Assembly: GCF_000332055.1 (NCBI RefSeq) | Contig: NZ_ALVZ01000225.1 | Coordinates: forward strand, 47,173 to 93,818 | Reading direction: 5' to 3' | Source of the DNA: Xenococcus sp. PCC 7305 | Lineage (GTDB): Bacteria; Cyanobacteriota; Cyanobacteriia; Cyanobacteriales; Xenococcaceae | Length of the DNA: 46,646 nt | In this document: piece by piece, positions 30,515-37,128 of the stretch | How positions within the stretch are numbered: position 1 is the first letter of the stretch | Layout of the letters: every line of letters starts with the position of its first letter | The notes under the pieces: model-generated | Told to the model about the DNA's origin: nothing | Database searches by the model: none | Seen by the model: the letters and a program-made list of their open reading frames with translations, nothing else | Translations under genes and position numbers: made by a program

Positions 30515-31796
30515 GAAATGGGAAGGCTGTAAACTCAGCGCCTACCAGGATAGTGTCGGAGTTTGGACCATCGGCTATGGTATGACCTTTTATCCTAATG
30601 GAGAAAGGGTGGCCAGAGGCGATCGCCTAAAGAATGAAGCAGAGGCAAGTCAATTGTTGCTGGAACTCGTTGACAACGATTTTCTGCCTATTGTTTCCCA
30701 AGTCCCTACCTGGAGCCAACTTAACCTAAGCCAACAATCTGCGATCCTTTCTTTTGCTTATAACCTAGGCGCTCGCTTTTTTCAGTCCCCTGGGTTTTCT
30801 TCTATTTCAAGCCTGTTACTTACCCCAGGTGATTGGGGTAACTCAACCGAAGTTCACCGAGTTTTTGGTCTATACGTCAAGGCTGGAGGAAAGACTTTGC
30901 AGGGATTGGTTAGTCGCAGAAGAGAAGAAGCTAATTTATTTTTAAAACCAATGAACCAAAGTAAATCCGTTGATACTTTTAATATTGTCGCGATCACAGA
31001 TACTTGGCTCAAGAAAGATTATGCCTTGCAATCGTCTGAGCTAGACAGTACTCAAAAAGCTTTTTGCCCCGCAGGAAAAACCTATTCTTGCCAGGAAATA
31101 CTAGATGATCCTTTTGAACCTGGCGTAAGCGCCTCTGGCCATTTAGATGTACAGCTTGGTTATGGCTGCGGTCGCTGGTACATCTACGGCAATCACTGGT
31201 CAAAATCGGGTGGGATGATGCACGCTGCCCCGAAATCAGCCGCAGTACAGCGACAAATTGGTAGGCTAGAAAAATACTGCCCTACTCCAAATATTCAAGG
31301 GACTAAGCCCAAATACTACAGCCAACGAGACAATTATCGCGATGCCCATAGAACTTGTAATAGCTCTAGTAATTGCGCCTATACCGATTGGCTACTTAGA
31401 ATTTGCGGGAAACCTGGGATTGCCAATGATGATAGTTACATCAGAGAAGTTTTTAGGCGTGGAGATACCATCTATCACGGAGTCCAAACTAAAGTAATTA
31501 AAGAGGTTTACGGCTTTAATACTAAATGGATGGGCGATCGAGATATTGAGTTTGTTAACGATTTGCTGGCGGCTGGGTTTCCTGTTGTCTGTAATATTCT
31601 CCATCGTGGGCCATTAAATGCTCCCAGAGGCGGACATATTATCGTGCTTACAGACTACGAAAATCATATCTACACGGCTGACGACCCCTATGGAACTCTT
31701 GTTAGCGATTATCGCGACACAAACGGGGCTAACAGCAAAATTCCTGAAAAGGAGTTTATCGGTAGATGGCAAGGTGGTTATAGGATTCTAGCTTGA
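30486..31796 (+). CDS. Modular endolysin: GH24 lysozyme plus C39-like peptidase
   Basis: Start at ATG 30486 (MSNLDLQVIKKWEG); a TTG 9 bp upstream is less likely. The N-terminal ~155 residues are a T4-type lysozyme: E13, D22 and T28 in WEGCKLSAYQDSVGVWTIGYG, with the E-9-D-6-T spacing of T4 lysozyme. The middle (about 160-205) looks like an SH3-type wall-binding segment. The last ~190 residues resemble a C39-like cysteine peptidase, with CAYTDWLLRICG and PRGGHIIVLTDYE (His), though the catalytic Cys is not certain. It should cleave both glycan and peptide parts of peptidoglycan. No signal peptide is seen, so a holin is needed. Confidence 0.85.
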   Translation: MSNLDLQVIKKWEGCKLSAYQDSVGVWTIGYGMTFYPNGERVARGDRLKNEAEASQLLLELVDNDFLPIVSQVPTWSQLNLSQQSAILSFAYNLGARFFQSPGFSSISSLLLTPGDWGNSTEVHRVFGLYVKAGGKTLQGLVSRRREEANLFLKPMNQSKSVDTFNIVAITDTWLKKDYALQSSELDSTQKAFCPAGKTYSCQEILDDPFEPGVSASGHLDVQLGYGCGRWYIYGNHWSKSGGMMHAAPKSAAVQRQIGRLEKYCPTPNIQGTKPKYYSQRDNYRDAHRTCNSSSNCAYTDWLLRICGKPGIANDDSYIREVFRRGDTIYHGVQTKVIKEVYGFNTKWMGDRDIEFVNDLLAAGFPVVCNILHRGPLNAPRGGHIIVLTDYENHIYTADDPYGTLVSDYRDTNGANSKIPEKEFIGRWQGGYRILA

Positions 31797-31820
31797 GTCG
31801 TTTAAAAAAAGAGGTCATAA

Positions 31821-32144
31821 ATGTTAAAATCGAAAGAAATTGAGGAACTAGAACTATACAAGGAGGCGTTGTCGAATTACCCAGAAGCCCCAGAAAGGTT
31901 TTGCGCTGACCTATTGATGTCTGGGGAGATTGCAGAAGCTGAAACCCTTCAGCGATGTATCGACTCTTTAGTGATCGCAAAATTAACCGACGAGGATGTG
32001 GAGGAAGTTGAAGATCTAGTTGGCATGGGGTGCGGCGCTTGGGATACTGTAGATCCAAAAGAAATCATGTATCACGCCTATTCTTATTTGAAGAAAAAAG
32101 AGGCGATCGCAATCAAAGATAGATACGAGAGACGTATAGATTGA
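31821..32144 (+). CDS. Unknown acidic protein
   Basis: AAGAGGTC before ATG 31821 is a good ribosome binding site. The 107-residue helical acidic protein (EIEELELYKEALSNYPEAP; AKLTDEDVEEVEDLVGMGCG) has no recognised domain. It is the last full-length gene of the plus-strand lysis-type block. Confidence 0.6.
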   Translation: MLKSKEIEELELYKEALSNYPEAPERFCADLLMSGEIAEAETLQRCIDSLVIAKLTDEDVEEVEDLVGMGCGAWDTVDPKEIMYHAYSYLKKKEAIAIKDRYERRID

Positions 32145-32168
32145 AAACTTATATAGAATAATTAAAGT

Positions 32169-32243
32169 ATGCTTATTTTGTATTTTTTGGGGTTTGTGGC
32201 TTTTCTAGCTGGGCTAGCCGCATTAAAGAAATATCTTGCTTGA
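32169..32243 (+). CDS. 24-residue hydrophobic peptide
   Basis: ATG 32169 opens a short frame encoding a single membrane helix (LILYFLGFVAFLAGLAALKK). The ribosome binding site is weak (TTAAAG). It could be a small lysis-type or membrane-stress peptide, or a chance frame. It lies in the gap between two convergent blocks. Confidence 0.35.
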   Translation: MLILYFLGFVAFLAGLAALKKYLA

Positions 32244-32270
32244 CGCGGATTGTTTTCGCGATCGCAAGGG

Positions 32271-32531
32271 TCAAGGACTGTTAGATGTTTTAGTGATCCA
32301 GTCTACTAAATCCAGCCATTCCTGTTTGTCGCAATCGTCTCCAACCCAACCATCACGAGCTTTTGTTTTCTCTAGCTCTTTAAAAATCAATTCTCTTGCT
32401 TGAAAAGGAATATCCTCAAAATACTTTTTAAAGTAATCGCAAAATTCTCCCGTCGCGTAAGTCCGCCGACTCAGAGAATAGCGAAAACTTTCAACCCATA
32501 ATTTCTTTTCTAGTCCAGGGTTATTAATCAT
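32271..32531 (-). CDS. Unknown small protein
   Basis: The start is taken at ATG 32531 (MINNPGLEKKLWVESF), 8 bp after the end of the GH5 gene; an upstream GTG/ATG set would overlap that gene by over 50 bp. The 86-residue product is charged, with aromatic residues (FCDYFKKYFEDIPFQ; WLDLVDWITK). No family was recognised. Confidence 0.55.
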   Translation of the reverse strand: MINNPGLEKKLWVESFRYSLSRRTYATGEFCDYFKKYFEDIPFQARELIFKELEKTKARDGWVGDDCDKQEWLDLVDWITKTSNSP

Positions 32532-32538
32532 AATTTTT

Positions 32539-34317
32539 TTAATCAAAAATTGTTGCCAATTCACTCGTCTCTTGGACTCCCCCAGGGCCAAATATTATAT
32601 CCTTGCCAAACTGAGTTAACTCGTCAAAGCTATCAGCCTCCCAGCTATTCCCCAGCCGCCACTCAGTATCATCCCAAGCCCAAGGGTAGGTTCCAATACC
32701 ATGCTCGGCAGCCTCAGCAATAATCACGTCTTCGCGAACGTCTCTACCCTGATGAGTTGGACCAAACTCTCCAATGACCAAGGGAAGCTCTTGTCCTGTG
32801 ATGGCGTCTATAGCCGTGCGAATTTCTTCAGGGCTTTCTCCTGTCCCACCATAAAAGTGAAGGCTAAATACCACATTCTTTTGTGGATCGTGATTTAAGA
32901 TTTCTTGGCCATATTCGACGATTTGAGTATAGTCTTTCCCCCAGTTGAAGGGGTCAATCACAATAGTATTGTTAATTCCCGCCTCACGAATGCGTGTGAT
33001 CGCCTCTTTGTAGACAATGGGAAATTGCTCAGGATTGTCACGAGCATAAAACCAATCTCCAAACTCATTGGCAATATTGATCATCAAAGAGTCTTCGTAT
33101 TTATTCCAGGTGGCAGCGCGATCCACCCACCAACCAACACCTTCATCAAGCAGTTCTTGATTGTCGTTGCGGCCAGTAAAGTCATGCAGCTCCACCATCG
33201 GCACCATCTTGTTCGCGATCGCAGTTTCAATAATCTCCGTCAGTAAATTATCGTCGGTCAACTGACCTCGTCCATCACCAATGATTCCATTTTCTAGGTC
33301 AACCTCCCAAACAATCCGCACCGAATTAAATCCAAAGCCTGCAATATTATCGAGGGAGTTTAACGCTGGGGTTTGACCATAACTATCAAACCACACATGG
33401 CGATTATTAACCCCACGAGCAATAAATTCATTGCCATTAGCATCATAAATTTTGCCATCTAAAGTAAAAAATCCTCTTGACTTGTTGTAATCGGGTCGAG
33501 CAACCTCTCCCGTTGTTGGGGGAACCCCTGGATTTGTAACAGGAGGTTCTATGATTGGAGGTTCAACTATTGGCTCATCTGGTTCTGGATCTGGCTCTAT
33601 AACGGGGGGCTCAACAATAGGCTCATCAGGCTCAGGTTCTGCAATTGGAAGATCATCAGATTCCGGTACAAGAGCATAAGCTCTAACCATCTTAGGAGTG
33701 CGATCCTCTGTACTAAATCGCAGGGAATATCTTTTTTGACCTGTGTTTTCGGTCAGTTGCAAAACATATTCATAGCGATCGCCATTCTCATTAACTTCAA
33801 GGATATCTGCGTTGCGGATACTACTGGCCTGTAGCTCAAAATCCGTAACCAGCTTGACCTTGTCCTGCCCCTCTTCGAGGTTTCTCAAGGCAAGACGTAT
33901 TGTTGCCCCACCGCTTTGCCAATGGCTAATTCCAGCATTAATTTTGAGAGGACTTTCCACTAAGGGGACAAGATGTCCCCTTAGTTCTGATTCCGTTCCA
34001 ATCTCAAAAGGCTCTAGGCGATTTCCTTCTTGGTAATCCGCGTTAAAAACGAAAAAGACCGACTCTCCGGCCTCTAGGCTTTGATTGTAATTTTGCGGTT
34101 TAATCTCGTATAGATGTCGGCCATCACCATCAAGTCTATAGCTTTCAACCTGAGCCCCGATTAGTTCATAAGTCCCATTGCCCCTTTGCTTAATCGGGTA
34201 ATCTAATGCGATCGCAAGACCCCAATCTTCAAGAGCATCTCCTGAGTTGGTAACCCTAATTTGCCCTGTTAACCCTGATTGCCAGGTAGTAGCATTGAAT
34301 TCAGACGTTAAGGTCAT
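32539..34317 (-). CDS. GH5 glycoside hydrolase with CBM2-like binding domain
   Basis: This 592-residue enzyme begins with a beta-sandwich resembling a CBM2 cellulose-binding domain (FNATTWQSGLTGQIRVTNSG; W12, W32). A second beta domain follows, then a Pro/Glu linker of EPDEPIVEPP units at about residues 225-270. The C-terminal catalytic domain shows GH5 motifs: NEFIARGVNNRHVWF, SVRIVWEV, NIANEFGDW (acid/base E418), VVFSLHFYGG and LVIGEFGPTH (nucleophile E517). It should cut beta-1,4-linked glucan or mannan. No signal peptide is seen and it is coupled to phage genes, so it is probably virion-associated and acts on host sheath or slime. Confidence 0.88.
   Translation of the reverse strand: MTLTSEFNATTWQSGLTGQIRVTNSGDALEDWGLAIALDYPIKQRGNGTYELIGAQVESYRLDGDGRHLYEIKPQNYNQSLEAGESVFFVFNADYQEGNRLEPFEIGTESELRGHLVPLVESPLKINAGISHWQSGGATIRLALRNLEEGQDKVKLVTDFELQASSIRNADILEVNENGDRYEYVLQLTENTGQKRYSLRFSTEDRTPKMVRAYALVPESDDLPIAEPEPDEPIVEPPVIEPDPEPDEPIVEPPIIEPPVTNPGVPPTTGEVARPDYNKSRGFFTLDGKIYDANGNEFIARGVNNRHVWFDSYGQTPALNSLDNIAGFGFNSVRIVWEVDLENGIIGDGRGQLTDDNLLTEIIETAIANKMVPMVELHDFTGRNDNQELLDEGVGWWVDRAATWNKYEDSLMINIANEFGDWFYARDNPEQFPIVYKEAITRIREAGINNTIVIDPFNWGKDYTQIVEYGQEILNHDPQKNVVFSLHFYGGTGESPEEIRTAIDAITGQELPLVIGEFGPTHQGRDVREDVIIAEAAEHGIGTYPWAWDDTEWRLGNSWEADSFDELTQFGKDIIFGPGGVQETSELATIFD
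33960..33984. repeat. GGGGACA hairpin inside the GH5 gene
   Basis: CTAAGGGGACA and TGTCCCCTTAG (11 bp each, 3-nt loop AGA) form a perfect hairpin in coding DNA. It is almost identical to the one at 43259-43283. Confidence 0.65.
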
Positions 34318-34583
34318 GGTTTCTTTTGGCTGTTAGCTTTTTCTACTATTGCTTTTGCGATCGCTTCTCGATCTGCTCCGTAGGGGTTGTCTGGGGCGGC
34401 TATAACAGCGTCAACGGCTTCGTTGGCTAAATTCACCGCATTCTTTAAGGTTTGCTTCGCCTTCTCAATGTCTCCTAGGTGACCAAGTACTTCGGCTTGA
34501 GTCGTTCCAGGAGCAGGAACAAATAATTTAGTCGCCATTAAGGCTACAAGTTTTTTGAAGTAAGCACCTGCTTGAGCAGTCAT
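34314..34583 (-). CDS. Small helical phage protein
   Basis: This 89-residue alanine-rich helical protein (MTAQAGAYFKKLVALMATKL; EKAKQTLKNAVNLANEAVDA) overlaps both neighbours by 4 bp, so the three genes are translationally coupled. The family is not recognised. Tight coupling to the GH5 gene suggests a tail-associated accessory or chaperone role. Confidence 0.6.
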   Translation of the reverse strand: MTAQAGAYFKKLVALMATKLFVPAPGTTQAEVLGHLGDIEKAKQTLKNAVNLANEAVDAVIAAPDNPYGADREAIAKAIVEKANSQKKP

Positions 34584-34960
34584 CTTTGGTTTTCTTCCTG
34601 AAAATGGGTCTTGATCGCTTCTCTTCTAGTGTCCTTGTCTGCCGAGGCTAACTTCTTCAAAGCCTCCTCATCCCCGCTCCAAGCTTTTTCCATCTGCCTT
34701 ACATGCCCGATGTCGGTTGAAAGCTTATGAATAGGGAGATCTTCAAGTGAATGCATATATACATGCCCAAAAAACAAGATTAGCAACCTTTGCCATAGGT
34801 TAAATTCCCAGCAAGTCACAAACTCTTTAGTCCCATTCTGGTAATATCCAGTCAATATCGAAATTTCTTCCAGAGAAACTTTTTCTGCTAGCTCTTTGGA
34901 GTAACCTTTCTTGGTTTGCCAAGGGTGTCTTTTTATGATTTTTGGTTTAGCAGTGGTCAT
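34580..34960 (-). CDS. Unknown phage protein
   Basis: This 126-residue basic protein (MTTAKPKIIKRHPWQTKKGY) has an internal aromatic, hydrophobic stretch (CWEFNLWQRLLILFFGHVYM) and an acidic helical C-terminus. It overlaps the next gene by 4 bp. The hydrophobic part could insert in a membrane or be a buried core. No family was recognised. Confidence 0.55.
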   Translation of the reverse strand: MTTAKPKIIKRHPWQTKKGYSKELAEKVSLEEISILTGYYQNGTKEFVTCWEFNLWQRLLILFFGHVYMHSLEDLPIHKLSTDIGHVRQMEKAWSGDEEALKKLASADKDTRREAIKTHFQEENQR

Positions 34961-34985
34961 GTTTAATTCTTACTAATAAATTGCA

Positions 34986-35414
34986 TTATTTCTTTTCGGA
35001 TTTTTGACTCTTTTTTGGCTTGTCAAGCAACCTGGCAAACTCTTCAGGACCTCTTATGAAGTCAACATAAAATGCCAAATCGGGATCAATCAAAGGATGG
35101 CTGGAAATCAACTTAGTGTTAGGCAAGGACCAGGCGTAGGCAAACTTAGAAGCTGTGGCAAAACCTGTGTAGCCATCCACCGAAGCGCAAACATAATAGA
35201 AGTCAGAATGAGCCAGGCATTTCAAAACAGCTCTATTCCCATCTAGATCGTCAGAGTAAGACTGAAAAATATCGCAAGTATGGTGAACCTCCAACCCCGC
35301 ATCCTGAAAAAGCGCGATCGCACTTTGCTTGTATTTGTCATTGCCATTCTGGTTACTACCGCCGACGAGAATTGACCGCTGACAATCCCATTTTTTGTAA
35401 GTTGGGCTATTCAC
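34986..35414 (-). CDS. Nucleoside 2-deoxyribosyltransferase-like protein
   Basis: Start is GTG 35414, overlapping the upstream stop (GTGA). The 142-residue protein has a Rossmann-like layout: SILVGGSNQNG (glycine-rich first loop), LEVHHTCDIFQS, HSDFYYVCASVDGYTGFATA and FAYAWSLPNTKLISSHPL. The D-x-V and G-x-x-TASE/K-x-x-YA patterns recall nucleoside deoxyribosyltransferases and related DUF4406-like proteins, which handle nucleosides or nucleotides. Its first 24 residues are repeated in a chimeric fragment at 35861-35959. Confidence 0.5.
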   Translation of the reverse strand: MNSPTYKKWDCQRSILVGGSNQNGNDKYKQSAIALFQDAGLEVHHTCDIFQSYSDDLDGNRAVLKCLAHSDFYYVCASVDGYTGFATASKFAYAWSLPNTKLISSHPLIDPDLAFYVDFIRGPEEFARLLDKPKKSQKSEKK

Positions 35415-35851
35415 TTTCTACGCCTCCCAAAATGCAATCCCCAACTAGGGATCGCCCCTAGAGGAACATAGGCAAGCCCCCAAACCATACAAGTTAAAAG
35501 AATACGATCGCTAATATTTCTTTTGATCCAAAAAGTCAGCTTCAAGAAATCGGCTTGGAATCTTGCGATCGCATAAAAAACCACATCGGTACGAACAACC
35601 TTTGACTCAAAATGCGGTGAGCAATCGTCTATGACGATCAAAGGCCAAGGGACAAGGGGAACTTCTTTTCCCGTCAAGTACGCAAAAGAACTAGGATCTC
35701 CTACCCATCGATATTCACCTACAAACATAGGGCCAGATAGAGGATCTAAATCTAAAATCCTTAAAACTTCTGCGTGTCCTTCGCGAATTGCCCTTTCTTC
35801 TAATTTAGGCAATACATGTTCTAGCTCTTTTCGATCACAACAATAAGACAT
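35411..35851 (-). CDS. Unknown protein with hydrophobic C-terminus
   Basis: This 146-residue protein starts at ATG 35851 (MSYCCDRKELEHV). It has a mixed middle part (FVGEYRWVGDPSSFAYLTGK; WPLIVIDDCSPHF) and a hydrophobic segment near the end (ILLTCMVWGLAYVPLGAIPS), followed by a basic tail (HFGRRRK). It may be membrane-anchored. The spacer before its ATG (TAATGCGAACGC) is a diverged copy of that after the antirepressor gene at 36048. Confidence 0.55.
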   Translation of the reverse strand: MSYCCDRKELEHVLPKLEERAIREGHAEVLRILDLDPLSGPMFVGEYRWVGDPSSFAYLTGKEVPLVPWPLIVIDDCSPHFESKVVRTDVVFYAIARFQADFLKLTFWIKRNISDRILLTCMVWGLAYVPLGAIPSWGLHFGRRRK

Positions 35852-35860
35852 GCGTTCGCA

Positions 35861-35959
35861 TTACTCCCCTAAATACATTTGTCTGTTGCCATTCTGGTTA
35901 CTACCACCGACCAGAACTGATCGATGGTGATCCCATGCTTTATAAGTTGGTCTATCCAC
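35861..35959 (-). pseudogene. Chimeric remnant: deoxyribosyltransferase-like N-terminus fused to antirepressor C-terminus
   Basis: The 32-codon frame from GTG 35959 reads VDRPTYKAWDHHRSVLVGGS, then NQNGNRQMYLGE and stop. Its first 25 residues match the start of the gene at 35414 (PTYKKWDCQRSILVGGSNQNGN); its last residues match the end of the protein at 36048 (NGNRQMYLGE). The two parents share the DNA block CCAGAATGGCAACA at the junction, so this looks like a recombination joint between the two genes. The DNA after the stop (35848-35863) also resembles that after the antirepressor gene. Confidence 0.75.
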
Positions 35960-36038
35960 TTTTTTCTCCTTTTTCTGGGAATTGGAGGTTGTCACAAAGT
36001 GTGACAACCTCTGGATATCTTGCTGCTAAATCATCCAT
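35952..36038 (-). CDS. Possible 28-residue peptide
   Basis: ATG 36038 lies 9 nt after the antirepressor stop and opens a 28-codon frame (MDDLAARYPEVVTLCDNLQF), which includes the hairpin at 35985-36011. It has no good ribosome binding site. It may be a real coupled peptide, or a remnant left by the recombination that made the adjacent chimera. Confidence 0.3.
   Translation of the reverse strand: MDDLAARYPEVVTLCDNLQFPEKGEKSG
35985..36011. repeat. 12-bp perfect hairpin after antirepressor gene
   Basis: GAGGTTGTCACA and TGTGACAACCTC pair perfectly around AAG. No U-tract follows on either strand. The antirepressor gene at 43289 is also followed by a perfect hairpin with an AAG loop. Confidence 0.6.
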
Positions 36039-36047
36039 GCGATCGTA

Positions 36048-36866
36048 TTACTCTCCTAGATACATTTGTCTGTTGCCATTCTGGAAATATTTGTCCAGCA
36101 TTGGCAGATACTCTCTCTTGAATTCTTTATTGGTGCGAATCGCCATTGTCGAGTCCCAAAAGTCTTCTTTTTTGTCTGCTCCAACTTCAGCAAGGAATCT
36201 ATTAAGAGCTCGATAGTCAGAATGCCCTTTACTGGTGTAGTAGCCATACCTTTTGCATAGCTCTGACTTGTTAACAGTGGAGCCATCGTTTACAAGCTCT
36301 TCCTCTACTACTATGCGATCGCGATACTCAATCTCTTTAACCTCGGTTACTCCCAATATGCGATCGCAAACTGGTTTGGGGAGGCTTGTGACAATATATT
36401 CTCGGTGAGCAGTAAGAGCCTTTAAGGATTCGTTCGCCTGAACCTGTAACCTTAAGTTTTCGTTGTGAAGCTCTAGTTCTCTTATGCGATCGCTTTGGTG
36501 AGGAATAATGTTCTCGGCTCTAACAGTTTGGCTCGCAAAATATCCTTGAGCAAGAGCAATTTCTGATTTTCTGACATCTCCATTCTGGGCAATTAGATAA
36601 CAGGCTACGCGCGTTAATCTATAGTTTTCGCGCAAAGTCTTAACGCTTCCCTCCTCTGGGAAGTGTTCGAAATTAGAATCGACATCCAGGTCTTGAGCAG
36701 TCGCAGAGATAATCCCTTTCTTTATAACAGAAGAAAACCGCTCCCATTTTCTGTACCCTAGCAAAGGCATTAGATCTCGCCCATCCCAAAACTCGCTGCC
36801 GTATTGGTCGTATCTTTTGATGGAATCGAAAGGTGATTGCTCGGAGTTTTTGATAAGATCTTGCAT
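36048..36866 (-). CDS. DinD/BRO-type antirepressor-like protein
   Basis: This 272-residue protein has an N-terminal DinD/BRO-like domain (SPFDSIKRYDQYGSEFWDGR; DLMPLLGYRKWERFSSVI; YRLTRVACYLIAQNGD; IALAQGYFASQTV). The middle is coiled coil (about 120-160). The last ~105 residues (NDGSTVNKSELCKRYGY; WDSTMAIRTNKEFKREYL; NRQMYLGE) closely match the C-terminus of the Rha-type protein at 18507, so the two are domain-swapped relatives. It follows promoter, structured leader and a repeat-bounded spacer, downstream of the 754-residue tail gene. It is probably a phage regulator or antirepressor. Confidence 0.82.
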   Translation of the reverse strand: MQDLIKNSEQSPFDSIKRYDQYGSEFWDGRDLMPLLGYRKWERFSSVIKKGIISATAQDLDVDSNFEHFPEEGSVKTLRENYRLTRVACYLIAQNGDVRKSEIALAQGYFASQTVRAENIIPHQSDRIRELELHNENLRLQVQANESLKALTAHREYIVTSLPKPVCDRILGVTEVKEIEYRDRIVVEEELVNDGSTVNKSELCKRYGYYTSKGHSDYRALNRFLAEVGADKKEDFWDSTMAIRTNKEFKREYLPMLDKYFQNGNRQMYLGE

Positions 36867-36892
36867 GTCTGCATACCTGTAATATGTGGACT

Positions 36893-36929
36893 GCGCTGAT
36901 ATTGCCTCGCTTGCTTCGAGGCTTTGCGC
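36893..36929 (-). promoter_or_regulatory. Antirepressor 5' leader hairpin, copy C
   Basis: On the minus strand: GCGC, AAA, GCCTCG, 7-nt loop AAGCAAG, CGAGGC, AATATCA, GCGC, then AGTCCACATA. Outer and inner stems are the same as in copies A, B and D. It lies 26 nt before the ATG at 36866. Confidence 0.78.
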
Positions 36930-36937
36930 CTTCCAAT

Positions 36938-36960
36938 ATTTTAGTACATATCTCTGAACA
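36938..36960 (-). promoter_or_regulatory. TGTTC-N10-ACTAAAAT promoter-like motif (DinD/BRO gene)
   Basis: On the minus strand: TGTTC (36960-36956), 10 nt, ACTAAAAT (36945-36938). Identical over 23 nt to the copy before the Rha-type gene, including the following ATTGGAAGG. Confidence 0.7.
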
Positions 36961-36970
36961 TACTGTTTAG

Positions 36971-37128
36971 AGTAAGAAATAGAAAGTAGAAAGTAGGAAG
37001 TTTCGGAGTTTCCTAGAAACGAAAACCCTTGCCCAGTAAAGCTTTTGGAACTTTTGAAGCTAAAATTTCTGAAAACGAATTTTATCTTCTTTTACTTTCT
37101 ACTTCCTACTCCCTACTTCCCACTTCCC
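36971..37128. repeat. Repeat-bounded spacer, twin of 44080-44227
   Basis: Inverted heptanucleotide repeats (GTAGAAAGTAGGAAG at 36986-37000, TACTTTCTACTTCCTACTCC starting 37092) bracket about 90 AT-rich bases with GAAACGAAAACCC and TTTTGAAGC motifs. The region at 44080-44227 has the same layout and related sequence (AAACGAAAACC, TTTTTGAAG). Both lie between a tail gene and an antirepressor unit. Confidence 0.65.
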
